A stretch of DNA of 64,000 nt. Origin: Deltaproteobacteria bacterium. GTDB taxonomy: Bacteria; Myxococcota_A; Polyangia; Polyangiales; Ga0077539. The notes under the pieces are model-generated. The model ran no database searches. It was not told the origin of the DNA and saw only the letters and a list, made by a program, of their open reading frames with translations. Where the stretch lies: the NCBI GenBank assembly GCA_016704445.1, contig JADJAE010000024.1:1-64000 (forward strand). Direction: 5' to 3'. The position numbers were made by a program, and so were the translations under genes. Positions 53,913 to 62,365 of this stretch are shown here, piece by piece. Every line of letters begins with the position of its first letter. Position 1 is the first letter of the stretch.

Positions 53913-55111
53913 TCCCATCGAGCTGGAGGGAGGCCCTCGGCGACGCAGTGCTGCCCGCGGTGCTGGTCGACCTCGACGCCTTCGACCGCAACGTGCGCCA
54001 CATCGCCGACACCGTGCGCTCGGCGGGCGCTCGGGTGAGCATCCGACCGGCGACCAAGTCGGTGCGCGTCCCGGCGCTGCTCCGTCGCATCGCGGCGGCC
54101 GACGCCATCTACCAGGGCTGGATGACCTACTCCGCCCGGGAGACCCTCGCGCTCTGGCAGGACGGCCTCGATGACTTCCTTGTGGCCTATCCCACGGTGC
54201 AGCCGGGCGACCTCTCGGCGCTGCGCGCGGTGCACGAGGGCGGAGGGCGCGTGGCGCTGGTGGTCGACTCCTCGGAGGGGCTGCGCGCCGCGTCGAGGGC
54301 GATGTCGGGAGTCGCGACGCCCTTCCGGCTGGTGGCCGATGTGGACATGTCGCTGAGGGCGCTCGGCGGGAGGGTCCACCTCGGGGTGCGACGGAGCCCG
54401 CTGCGGAGCGTGGACGAGGTGCGGCGCTTCTTCGCGCTGGCCAGCGGGATGTCCGATGTGACGATGGTGGGCTGGATGGGCTACGACGCCCAGCTCGCGG
54501 GCTTGCAAGACGCGTCGCCCTTCCAGGGGGCCATGAACCTCGCGGCGAGGGCCGTGCGCGCGGCGTCACGGAGGAGCGTTCGGGCGAGGCGAGAGGCGCT
54601 CTCCGAGGCGCTCTCCCGGGACGGATATCGGGTGGAGATCGCCAACGGCGGAGGATCGGGCTCCATCGACCACGCCCCGAGGGAGCCCTGGCTGACGGAG
54701 GTGACCGCGGGCTCCGGCTTCATGGGACCTCACCTCTTCGACTACTTCTCCAATGTGCGATTCGAGCCGGCGTTCTTCGTGGCGTTGCAGGTCGTGCGGT
54801 CGAGCGATGTCGGTTATGTGACCTGCCAGGGCGGGGGCTATGTGGCCTCGGGGGTACCGGGCTGGGACAAGGCCCCGAGGCCGTGGTGGCCCGCCGGGGC
54901 GAAGCTGCTGTCGACCGAGGGGGCGGGCGAGGTGCAGACGCCGCTGCGTGTGGGGAGAGACGCGCAGGTGGCCATCGGCGACGCGGTGCTGCTGCGCCAC
55001 GCCAAGGGCGGAGAGCTGGCGGAGCGCTTTACCGACTATGTATTGATGCAAGGGGGCAGAGCCTCCGGACGCGCGGAGACCTACCGTGGGCGCGGGTGGT
55101 GCTTCGGGTGA
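53909..55111 (+). CDS. Amino acid deaminase/aldolase (D-threonine-aldolase/alanine-racemase-like fold)
   Basis: About 400 residues. VLVDLDAFDRNVRHIADTV and RPATKSVRVPALLRRI (the PLP Lys in the latter) open an alanine-racemase-type barrel, and GWMGYDAQLAGL, IANGGGSGSIDH and GSGFMGPHLFDYF are conserved in this D-amino-acid aldolase/dehydratase group. The C-terminal beta domain has QVAIGDAVLLRHAKGGELAERF. It acts on a D-beta-hydroxy amino acid. ATG 53909 overlaps the permease stop, with GGAGG just before. Confidence 0.87.
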   Translation: MIPSSWREALGDAVLPAVLVDLDAFDRNVRHIADTVRSAGARVSIRPATKSVRVPALLRRIAAADAIYQGWMTYSARETLALWQDGLDDFLVAYPTVQPGDLSALRAVHEGGGRVALVVDSSEGLRAASRAMSGVATPFRLVADVDMSLRALGGRVHLGVRRSPLRSVDEVRRFFALASGMSDVTMVGWMGYDAQLAGLQDASPFQGAMNLAARAVRAASRRSVRARREALSEALSRDGYRVEIANGGGSGSIDHAPREPWLTEVTAGSGFMGPHLFDYFSNVRFEPAFFVALQVVRSSDVGYVTCQGGGYVASGVPGWDKAPRPWWPAGAKLLSTEGAGEVQTPLRVGRDAQVAIGDAVLLRHAKGGELAERFTDYVLMQGGRASGRAETYRGRGWCFG

Positions 55112-55184
55112 CGCCCCTCCCCCCCTCCGGACCTTCCCTTGACACCCCCGGGAGCGGCGGGCATAGACCCGCCCACAAGCAGCC

Positions 55185-56102
55185 ATGACCCTCGTGTCAC
55201 CACCGGTCGCTGCGACGTCCGACGGCCCACTGTCCATGACAGACTCGCTACCCCCCGTGGCCCTTCGCGACCTCGTCGCCCTCACCAAGCCTCGCCTCGC
55301 CTCGCTGGTGCTCTTCACCACCGCGGGCGGCGCGTGGCTCGCCGGCGCCTCGCTCACCTGGCCGGTCACCCTCTACGCCCTGCTCGGCACCACCCTCGCC
55401 GTCGCCGGAGCCCACTCGCTCAACTGCTACATGGAGCGCGACCTCGACGCGCTCATGCACCGCACCCGCAACCGCCCCCTCCCCGCCGGGCGCGTCGCGC
55501 CGAAGCTGGCGCTCGCCCAGGGACTCAGCCTCTCGGCGCTCGCGCTGCCCATCCTGGCGCTCGGTACCAACGCGCTCACCGCCGCGCTCGGGCTCCTCGC
55601 CCTCGTGAGCTACGTGCTGGTCTACACCCCGATGAAGACCCGCAGCGCGTGGGCCCTCGGGGTCGGCGCCCTCCCCGGCGCGCTGCCCCCGCTCATGGGC
55701 TGGACCGCCATCACCAACCGCCTCGACGCCCCCGGGCTGGTGCTCTTCGCCATCCTCTTTCTCTGGCAGCTCCCGCACTCCATCGCCATCGGGCTGATGC
55801 TCAAGGCCGACTACGACCGCGCCGGGATGAAGACCGTCCCTCAGGTGATGGGCGACCGCCACGCCCGGGGCCAGGCCGCCCTCTACACCCTGCTGCTCGT
55901 CCCGGTGACCCTGCTGCTGGTGCCGCTGCGCGTGGCGGGCACCACCTACGCCGTGCTCGCGTCCATCCTCGGCGCGGCCTTCCTCGGGTGGAGCCTCCTG
56001 GGCCTCCGCAGCGACCCTGGACCCAAGTGGGCCCGCAGGGAGTTTCTGCTCTCGCTGATCTATCTCACCGGGCTCTTCGGCGCGCTCAGCTTCCGCTCCT
56101 GA
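55185..56102 (+). CDS. ctaB: Protoheme IX farnesyltransferase
   Basis: 305 residues with eight or nine membrane helices. The prenyltransferase motif CYMERDLDALMHRTRNRPLP carries the magnesium-binding Asp pair, and LKADYDRAGMKTVPQVMG is the second motif. It makes heme O from heme B, needed by heme-copper oxidases. First gene of the oxidase operon; the SCO1 gene follows 4 bp after the stop. Confidence 0.96.
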   Translation: MTLVSPPVAATSDGPLSMTDSLPPVALRDLVALTKPRLASLVLFTTAGGAWLAGASLTWPVTLYALLGTTLAVAGAHSLNCYMERDLDALMHRTRNRPLPAGRVAPKLALAQGLSLSALALPILALGTNALTAALGLLALVSYVLVYTPMKTRSAWALGVGALPGALPPLMGWTAITNRLDAPGLVLFAILFLWQLPHSIAIGLMLKADYDRAGMKTVPQVMGDRHARGQAALYTLLLVPVTLLLVPLRVAGTTYAVLASILGAAFLGWSLLGLRSDPGPKWARREFLLSLIYLTGLFGALSFRS

Positions 56103-56106
56103 GCCG

Positions 56107-56748
56107 ATGAGCGTCGCCTCGTCACGCCTCGTCGCCATCATCGCCCGCCGCCCGGTCGCGGCCACCTTCTGGATCGCCCTCCTCCTGGCGCTCCCCATCG
56201 TCTTCTTCCTGCGCAACCGCCCGAAGCCGCTGCCGGTCTTCGCCACGCTTCCCCCGTGGCAGCTCACCGACCAGGCCGCCCGCCCCTTCGGCAGCGCCCA
56301 GCTCCGCGGCCATCCCTACGTGGCGAACTTCATGTTCACCTCGTGCCCCACCATCTGCCCGACGCTCTCCCGGCACATGGCCCGGGTGCAGCAGCGCACC
56401 GCCTCCCTCGGCGATCGCCTCCACCTGGTCTCCATCTCCGTCGACCCCGCGGTCGACACCCCCGAGCGCCTCGCCGAATACGGGCGCAGGTATGGCTACG
56501 ACCCCCGGCGTTGGCACTTCGTCACCGGCGAGGCGACGGCCCTTCAGACCATCGCCGCCGACGGCTTCCGGGTGGCCCTCGGGCAGATTCCCACCGCGGG
56601 CCAGCAGCGCCCCCACGACTTCAACATCCTCCACAGCGCCAACCTGATGCTGGTCGACGGCGAGGGTCGCCTCCGTGGCCTCTACCGCGCCGACGACGAC
56701 GGCCTCACCGAGCTCGTCCGCGAAGCCAGCGCGCTCGCCGATCGCTGA
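56107..56748 (+). CDS. SCO1/SenC copper chaperone
   Basis: 213 residues with one N-terminal membrane helix (about 18-36) and a thioredoxin-like domain outside. The copper site is TSCPTIC near 78-84 with a His in ILHSANLML near 178, the C-x3-C plus distal His of SCO proteins. It inserts copper into the CuA site of subunit II, which is encoded next. Confidence 0.94.
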   Translation: MSVASSRLVAIIARRPVAATFWIALLLALPIVFFLRNRPKPLPVFATLPPWQLTDQAARPFGSAQLRGHPYVANFMFTSCPTICPTLSRHMARVQQRTASLGDRLHLVSISVDPAVDTPERLAEYGRRYGYDPRRWHFVTGEATALQTIAADGFRVALGQIPTAGQQRPHDFNILHSANLMLVDGEGRLRGLYRADDDGLTELVREASALADR

Positions 56749-56755
56749 CCCACGC

Positions 56756-57466
56756 ATGCCCCCCGATCACTCCTCGGAAGGCCACCGCATCGACGCGCTG
56801 CTCCGGGTCAGCCTCGGCCTCACCGCCGCCATCGCCGCCGTCTTCCTCCTCTCCCTCGCCTGGCTCGTCTACCGCGCCCGCAAGCGAGCGAGCGACGCCA
56901 CCGCCACCAGTTCCTCCGCCCCGAGCGCCTACGCCTTCGGCCTCGGCCTCGCGGTGCTGATCTTCGGCCTCATCGACCTTGCCCTCGCGGCAGGCTCCCG
57001 GCGCGCCGCCGTCGGACCGCCGCCCCCCGACGCCCTCCGCGTCGAGGTGCTCGCCCAGCAGTGGGCGTGGCGCTTCCGCTACGCAGGCCCCGACGACCGC
57101 TTCGGCACCGCCGACGACGTCACCACCCTCAACGACCTCCGGCTGCCGGTGGGCCGCGCCGTCTCGATGCAGGTGCGCAGCCTGGACACCTCCCACGGCT
57201 TCTTCATCCCGATGCTCCGGGCCCGCGCCGACACCTACCCCGGGCGCACCGCGCGCACCTGGTTTCGCACCGCCCGAGAGGGCCGGGGCGAGCTCGCCTG
57301 CACGGTGCTCTGCGGCGACGCCCACTACCAGATGCGGGGCGAGGTCACCGTGTTGTCCAATGAACAATACACCCAGTGGATGAACGGCCTCATCGAGGAC
57401 CAGCGCCGCGCCGCAGCCGCAGCGCCCGGCGGCGCGCCCGCCTGGGGATGGAGCTGGCTGCCATAG
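56756..57466 (+). CDS. coxB: Cytochrome c oxidase subunit II
   Basis: 236 residues. Two membrane helices (about 17-39 and 58-80) precede a cupredoxin domain. The CuA site is CTVLCGDAHYQM (C-x3-C-x3-H-x2-M) near 204-215, with the first His in DTSHGFFIPM. QQWAWRFRY is the aromatic electron-entry region. There is no fused cytochrome c. The next gene, coxA, is 342 bp away, with the third repeat element in between. Confidence 0.93.
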   Translation: MPPDHSSEGHRIDALLRVSLGLTAAIAAVFLLSLAWLVYRARKRASDATATSSSAPSAYAFGLGLAVLIFGLIDLALAAGSRRAAVGPPPPDALRVEVLAQQWAWRFRYAGPDDRFGTADDVTTLNDLRLPVGRAVSMQVRSLDTSHGFFIPMLRARADTYPGRTARTWFRTAREGRGELACTVLCGDAHYQMRGEVTVLSNEQYTQWMNGLIEDQRRAAAAAPGGAPAWGWSWLP

Positions 57467-57482
57467 AGGGTGGAGGCCCAAC

Positions 57483-57808
57483 TTCGATGCACCCGTAAAA
57501 GTTCAGAGGTGCAGTCGTTTGGCGCGGCGCGTGGCCACCCCAGGCTAAACAGTGACGACCCCACGTTCTGGGTCTCGTCCGAGACTCGATGGACCTTCCG
57601 GAAGCTCCAGTCGATGTGCGGCGAGCTCCATCGAAGTGGCCTTCCTGTTCGAAAGACCCCCACGAACGTGGGGGTCGTTACCTGTTATAGCCTGGGGTGA
57701 GCGCCAACGCGCGAACCCCAGCGTCAAACACGCGACTTGCACCACCACTGAACTGTTACGCGCGAACCCTAAGCGTCAAACGAGCGACTTGCATCCCTGA
57801 ACCGTTAC
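57483..57808. repeat. Dispersed inverted-repeat element, copy C
   Basis: Fills the gap between coxB and coxA. Left arm about 57500-57565, right arm about 57676-57755, with the shared core AGCCTGGGGTGAGCGCCAAC and GCGCGAACCCCAGC. A perfect 10-bp stem with a 2-nt loop (57655-57676) lies beside the right arm. A 51-bp unit is then repeated in tandem (57707-57757 and 57758-57808) and ends exactly before the coxA ATG. Relatives lie at 29300-29600 and 42545-42713. Confidence 0.8.
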
Positions 57809-59272
57809 ATGCACCCCGCCGACCGCCGCACCGCCCTCCTCACCCTCCTCCTCGCCTGCGCCGGAGCGTCGCTCGGGGCCCTGCTCTCCCTGCTGATCCG
57901 CTGGCAGCTCGCCTTTCCGGGGCGCCCTCTCCCCCTCCTCGGAGCGCTCCTCTATCCCGATCACCACGGCGTCGTCGCGGCCTCGTCCTACCCCGCGCTC
58001 TTCACCCTCCACGGCACCGTGATGATCTACTTCGCGGTCACCCCGGCGCTCTCCGCCCTCGGCCTCATCCGCCTTCCCCCGATGGTGGGCCTCCATCGCC
58101 CCGCCCACCCGGCGCTCCACCGCGCCGCCCTCGCGCTCTACGCCCTGGGCTTCTCGCTCCTCCTCCTCGGGCTCCTCTCCCCCTTCGGCGCCCCCGCCTT
58201 CGGCTGGACCGCCTCGGCGCCCCTCAGCACCGCCCGCAGCCCCGGCGCCGGCGCCACCCTCTGGCTCCTCGCGGTCGCCTGCTCGGGCCTCGGCGCCCTC
58301 CTCGGCTCATTCGACATCCTCTCCACCATCGTTGTCGCGAAGAAGGTCCCCTGGAGCCGACTGCCGCTCTCGGCCTATGGGCACCTCTTCGCCTCGACCC
58401 TCAATGCCCTCTTCCTCCCGATACTCCTCGGCGCGCTCGCCCTCCTCTTCAGCGACCGCCACCTCGGAACCGCCCACTTCACCCATCCCCTCCGCCAGGG
58501 CGGCGACGCGCTGGTCTATCAGCACCTCTTCTGGATCTTCGGACACCCCGAGGTCTACATCCTCATCCTCCCGGTATGGGGCGCCCTCAGCGACTCCCTC
58601 GCCCGCGCCGTCGACCGCCCTCCAGCGCTCGCCCGCGCCGTGGTCGCCGCCATGGCCGCGGTCACCCTCCTCAGCAGCCTGGTCTATGGCCACCACCTGC
58701 TCACCGCCGGGCTCTCCCCGCTGCTCGTCGAGGGCTTCATGGCCCTCACGCTGCTCATCTCCCTGCCCTCCACCGCCTTCGTCGCCTCCTGGATCGCCAC
58801 CCTCCACGGCGCCTCGCTCCGCCCCGACGCGGCCGCCTGCTACAGCCTCGCCGCCATCGCGATCTTCGTCCTCGGCGGCCTCACCGGGGTCCCGCTGGCG
58901 CTGGTGAGCACCGACCGCTACCTCCACGACTCCGCCTTCGTGGTGGGCCATTTCCATCTGGTCATGGCCGCCACGGTGCTCCTCGGGCTGCTCGCCATGT
59001 CCCATGACGCCCTCGCCCGGCTCGGCATCCGCGCTCCCTCCTTCGCCGTCTCCCGCGCCCACGCCTGGGCCACCGCCCTGGGCGCCCTCGGGGTCTTCCT
59101 CCCGATGCTGCGCCTCGGCCTCGGCGGAGCCCCGCGCCGACTCTACGACCCCTCCCTCTATCGATATCTCTCCCCATTGCTCTCCTGGCAACGCGCCGCC
59201 ACCGCGGCCGCCGCGCTGCTGGTGACCGCCCAGCTCGTCTGGCTCCTGGCCTGGTGGCGGGGACGCCGGTGA
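57809..59272 (+). CDS. coxA: Divergent cytochrome c oxidase subunit I
   Basis: 487 residues, shorter than usual (530-560), with about 12 helices. Heme and CuB ligands are kept: the low-spin-heme His in LHGTVMIYF, the CuB His and crosslinked Tyr in FGHPEVY, the two His of VYGHHLLTAG and the heme pair in VVGHFHLV; APRRLYDP serves the propionates. The D-channel block (D-M-A-F-P-R) is absent, and the K-channel Lys region, normally P-T-G-x-K-x-F, reads PSTAFVASW. The oxidase probably reduces O2 with altered or no proton pumping. No subunit III gene follows. Confidence 0.9.
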   Translation: MHPADRRTALLTLLLACAGASLGALLSLLIRWQLAFPGRPLPLLGALLYPDHHGVVAASSYPALFTLHGTVMIYFAVTPALSALGLIRLPPMVGLHRPAHPALHRAALALYALGFSLLLLGLLSPFGAPAFGWTASAPLSTARSPGAGATLWLLAVACSGLGALLGSFDILSTIVVAKKVPWSRLPLSAYGHLFASTLNALFLPILLGALALLFSDRHLGTAHFTHPLRQGGDALVYQHLFWIFGHPEVYILILPVWGALSDSLARAVDRPPALARAVVAAMAAVTLLSSLVYGHHLLTAGLSPLLVEGFMALTLLISLPSTAFVASWIATLHGASLRPDAAACYSLAAIAIFVLGGLTGVPLALVSTDRYLHDSAFVVGHFHLVMAATVLLGLLAMSHDALARLGIRAPSFAVSRAHAWATALGALGVFLPMLRLGLGGAPRRLYDPSLYRYLSPLLSWQRAATAAAALLVTAQLVWLLAWWRGRR

Positions 59273-60108
59273 AGATCGCCCCCGCGCTCAGCGCCGCGAT
59301 GCTCGTCGGCACCGTCGCCGCGGGCTGGATCTCCACAGGACAACCGCTCCGTCTCCATTGGACAAGCACCGTCCATGGAACGCCCCCGAACGCAGACCTC
59401 ACCCTCCCCGATCGGGTGGTCCCCGTGGAGACGCTGCGAGAGGGCTTTGTGACCTATCAGCGCCGCTGCGCGGGCTGCCACGGCGACGAGGGCGACGGCC
59501 GCGGGCCTTCGGGCGTCGGGCTCTCGCCTCCTCCAAGGGACTTCACCCGAGGCGCCTTCAAGTTCGCCGCGGTGCCTTCAGGCTCGCTCCCTCGCGACGA
59601 GGACCTCGCCCGCACCATCCGCCACGGCCTCGCCGGAACCGCGATGCTCCCGTGGTCCCTCGGCGACCGCGAGCTCGACTCGGTGGTGCAGTACCTCAAG
59701 ACCTTCTCTCCCCGCTGGCAGAGGGAGCGCCCTCCTCCCCTCTCGGAGGTTGCGACCTCCCCCGACCCATGGCGCTCCGACCCCGAAGGGGCCATTCGCG
59801 AGGGCGAGCGCGTCTACCATCGAGAGGCGCTCTGCTCGACCTGCCACCCGGCCTACGCCCCGGTCGCTGCGCGTCGCCCCGACCCTGGCGCCCCGGTGAT
59901 GCAGTTCGAGCCGGCCTACGGCACCTGGGTGCTCTCTCCCGACTTCCGTCGCCACCCGATGCGCGCGGGGCGCACCCTCGACGCGCTCCACCGCACCATC
60001 GCCTTCGGCCTCGGCGGAACCCCGATGCCCACCTGGCAGGGCGCCCTCCCCGACCGCTCGCTCTGGGCGCTGGCGTACTACGTCCGCTCGCTCACGCCGT
60101 CCTGGTGA
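59269..60108 (+). CDS. Diheme c-type cytochrome
   Basis: About 279 residues from GTG 59269, which overlaps the coxA stop. An uncleaved or cleaved signal helix (SAAMLVGTVAAGWI) is followed by heme site 1, CAGCH near 65, with a Met ligand candidate in TAMLPW, and heme site 2, CSTCH near 195, with GTPMPTW. It likely delivers electrons to the CuA site of the oxidase, in place of a fused or soluble cytochrome c. Its last 17 bp overlap the convergent PHA-system gene. Confidence 0.9.
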   Translation: MKIAPALSAAMLVGTVAAGWISTGQPLRLHWTSTVHGTPPNADLTLPDRVVPVETLREGFVTYQRRCAGCHGDEGDGRGPSGVGLSPPPRDFTRGAFKFAAVPSGSLPRDEDLARTIRHGLAGTAMLPWSLGDRELDSVVQYLKTFSPRWQRERPPPLSEVATSPDPWRSDPEGAIREGERVYHREALCSTCHPAYAPVAARRPDPGAPVMQFEPAYGTWVLSPDFRRHPMRAGRTLDALHRTIAFGLGGTPMPTWQGALPDRSLWALAYYVRSLTPSW

Positions 60109-60388
60109 TGGCCTCGAACTCGCGCTCCAGAAACTCCTCGATCTTCGACCGGAAGGGCCTCGCGAAGAAGGGGAGGTGGAGCGACACCGCGATGTCCGAA
60201 GCCTCGATGGAGAGGTGACCGTCGGCCCCGCGGTAGCTCCCCTCGGCGGTGTTCGCGGAGGTCCATCGGTAGTGCGAGCCCACATTGAGGTGGGGAAAGC
60301 GCGCGGTGTAGAGCGCCACCTGCGCATCGATGCGCGCTCGAAGGCTCTCCACCGTCGAGCCGTGACGCCTGCGGAATTCGATCTTCAT
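60092..60388 (-). CDS. Polyhydroxyalkanoic acid system family protein
   Basis: 98 residues with no signal peptide. Residues 20-90 match the small PHA_gran_rgn family, found with polyhydroxyalkanoate synthesis genes: YRWTSANTAEGSYRGADGHL, AVSLHLPFFARPFRSKIEEF. The exact role is unknown. No PHA synthase is in the window, but a 3-hydroxybutyrate-dehydrogenase-like gene lies at 6469. Confidence 0.82.
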   Translation of the reverse strand: MKIEFRRRHGSTVESLRARIDAQVALYTARFPHLNVGSHYRWTSANTAEGSYRGADGHLSIEASDIAVSLHLPFFARPFRSKIEEFLEREFEAITRTA

Positions 60389-60479
60389 CGCGGCTCAACC
60401 TGCGCGCCGCCTCCGCTGTCGTCAATCTTCGAGCGAGCGCTGCCACTGCGCGCCTCGCGGCATCATCCAAGCTGCACCG

Positions 60480-61895
60480 ATGCACCGCCCACTGGTCTGG
60501 TTTCGCCGCGACCTGCGCGCCGACGACAACACCGCCCTACTCGCCGCCGCCGAGCGCTCCGACGGCGGGATCGTGGCGCTCTACGTCGTCTCCCCTGGAG
60601 AGTGGCGCTCCCACGACGACGCCCCGGTCAAGGTCGACCTCTGGCTGCGCAGCGTGGCGCTCCTCTCGGAGACCCTCGGCGCGCTCCACATCCCGCTGCT
60701 CGTCGAGAGCGCCGACGCCGCGGGTGACATCCCGGCCCTGGTGCGCCGCGTCGCGCACGAGCACGGCTGCACCGAGGTTCACGCCAACCGCGAGTACGAG
60801 GTCGACGAGTCGCGGAGAGACGTGGCCGTGCGCGAGGCGCTGGGGATGCCGCTGCACCTGCACGACGACCGCGTGCTGCTCCCTCCCGGCAGCGTCCGCA
60901 CGCAGTCCGACACGGCCTATACGGTGTTCACTCCCTTCAAGCGACGATGGCTGGAGGTGCTCGCCGCAGCGTCCCCATCGCCCCGCCCGGCGCCTCCGCC
61001 CCAGAGGCCCATCAGGGACATCCGAGCGGGAGCGGTGCCGTCGAGGGTGGAGGGCTTCGCCTCGAAGGTCGACCCGGGGCTCTGGCCCGCCGGAGAGCCC
61101 GCCGCCGCGCGTCGGCTGGAGGCCTTCATCGCGAGTTCGTTGAGCGGATATCGCACCGGGCGAGACCTCCCCTCCATCGACGGGACCAGCGCGCTCTCTC
61201 CCTACCTGGCCGCGGGGGTGATCTCCCCACGACGCTGCCTCGCTGCGGCGATGGAGGCCAATGGTGGCCTCGCGGCGGGAGGTCGCGAGGGCCCCGACAC
61301 GTGGATCTCCGAGCTCTGCTGGCGGGACTTCTACACCCACGTGATGGTGGCCTTTCCGAGGGTGAGCATGGGCCGCGCGTTTCGCACCGAGACCGACCGG
61401 GTGCCCTGGAGAGACGCCCCCGACGAGCTCGCCCGCTGGCGCTCTGGAGAGACGGGCTATCCCCTGGTGGACGCCGCGATGCGACAGCTCCTCGCCACCG
61501 GCTGGATGCACAACCGGCTTCGTATGCTGGTGGCGATGTTTCTCACCAAGGACCTCTTGATCGACTGGCGCGAGGGCGAGCGCTTCTTCATGCGCCACCT
61601 GGTGGACGGCGACCTCGCGGCCAACAACGGCGGCTGGCAGTGGTCGTCCTCGACCGGAACCGACGCGCAGCCGTACTTTCGTATCTTCAATCCATACACG
61701 CAGGCCAGCCGATATGACCCGGATGGGGCGTTCGTTCGCCGGTGGGTTCCGGAGCTGCGCTCTCTGGACAAGCGGGCGCTGCTCAACGTGGAGAAGATGG
61801 GCCCGCTGGAGCGCAGGAGGCTGGGCTATCCCGAGGCGATGGTCGACCACGCCGCCGCGAGGGCGCGCACGCTGGCGGCCTTCAAGGGGCTCTGA
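60480..61895 (+). CDS. Deoxyribodipyrimidine photolyase, class I
   Basis: 471 residues. N-terminal alpha/beta antenna domain (WFRRDLRADDNTALLAAA) and C-terminal FAD domain with SPYLAAGVISPRRC, ISELCWRDFYTHV, GYPLVDAAMRQLLATGWMHNRLRMLVAMFLTKDLLIDWREGE in outline, NNGGWQWSSSTG and RIFNP. It repairs cyclobutane pyrimidine dimers with blue light. A cryptochrome-like role is less likely because the DNA-contact residues are kept. Monocistronic, with 91 bp upstream of the divergent PHA-system gene. Confidence 0.95.
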   Translation: MHRPLVWFRRDLRADDNTALLAAAERSDGGIVALYVVSPGEWRSHDDAPVKVDLWLRSVALLSETLGALHIPLLVESADAAGDIPALVRRVAHEHGCTEVHANREYEVDESRRDVAVREALGMPLHLHDDRVLLPPGSVRTQSDTAYTVFTPFKRRWLEVLAAASPSPRPAPPPQRPIRDIRAGAVPSRVEGFASKVDPGLWPAGEPAAARRLEAFIASSLSGYRTGRDLPSIDGTSALSPYLAAGVISPRRCLAAAMEANGGLAAGGREGPDTWISELCWRDFYTHVMVAFPRVSMGRAFRTETDRVPWRDAPDELARWRSGETGYPLVDAAMRQLLATGWMHNRLRMLVAMFLTKDLLIDWREGERFFMRHLVDGDLAANNGGWQWSSSTGTDAQPYFRIFNPYTQASRYDPDGAFVRRWVPELRSLDKRALLNVEKMGPLERRRLGYPEAMVDHAAARARTLAAFKGL

Positions 61896-61919
61896 GGCCG
61901 ACTCCCACTCCCCGACTGA

Positions 61920-62309
61920 CTACTTCACCTGGGCCTTCATCTGGCCTGGCATGGTCACTTCGATGACGCCGCCCCAGGTGCACATGCACTTCGAGGTAGC
62001 GTTGAGCGCGGGCAGCATCTTGACCTTCACCATGGGAGCGCCCGGGACCCACGGCGCGGGAATGACCGGCACGCACGGCATCGGCGTCAGCACGCCCAGG
62101 GCCGCCGCGGTGGCCGCCGCGACCGTCGGGTTCGCCAGCGAGTTGCACATCCCGAAGGGAGGGATGTTCTTCACCGGAACCTGATCGGCGATGTTGGCGA
62201 TGGGCTGGGTGGTGCCCGAGACGCCCTTCTCGGGAGTGACGAGCAGCGAGGAGGGCGCCAGGCCGAAGCTGCACTTGAGGAGGGCGCCGTTGGCGACAAG
62301 AGGTGGCAT
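61920..62309 (-). CDS. PAAR-like DUF4280 protein
   Basis: 129 residues with the DUF4280 pattern: CSFGLAPSSLLV near 13-24, ANIADQVPVKNIPPFGMC, SLANPTVAAAT, LTPMPCVP and a C-terminal CMCTWGGVIEV. Such proteins form PAAR-like sharp tips of type VI secretion or related contractile tubes, or lie beside their toxins. No other secretion or toxin gene is within the window, so it is an orphan here. Confidence 0.85.
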   Translation of the reverse strand: MPPLVANGALLKCSFGLAPSSLLVTPEKGVSGTTQPIANIADQVPVKNIPPFGMCNSLANPTVAAATAAALGVLTPMPCVPVIPAPWVPGAPMVKVKMLPALNATSKCMCTWGGVIEVTMPGQMKAQVK

Positions 62310-62365
62310 CGCGTAGCTCCGTTCAGGCGGCGGGTTCTATCACGGGGCGCTGGCGGGCCGATGCG

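Noticed and set aside
42545..57808. Repeat elements as integron attC sites or a retron RNA
   Set aside because: The GTTRRRY/RYYYAAC core of attC is absent and no integrase or reverse transcriptase is encoded in the window.
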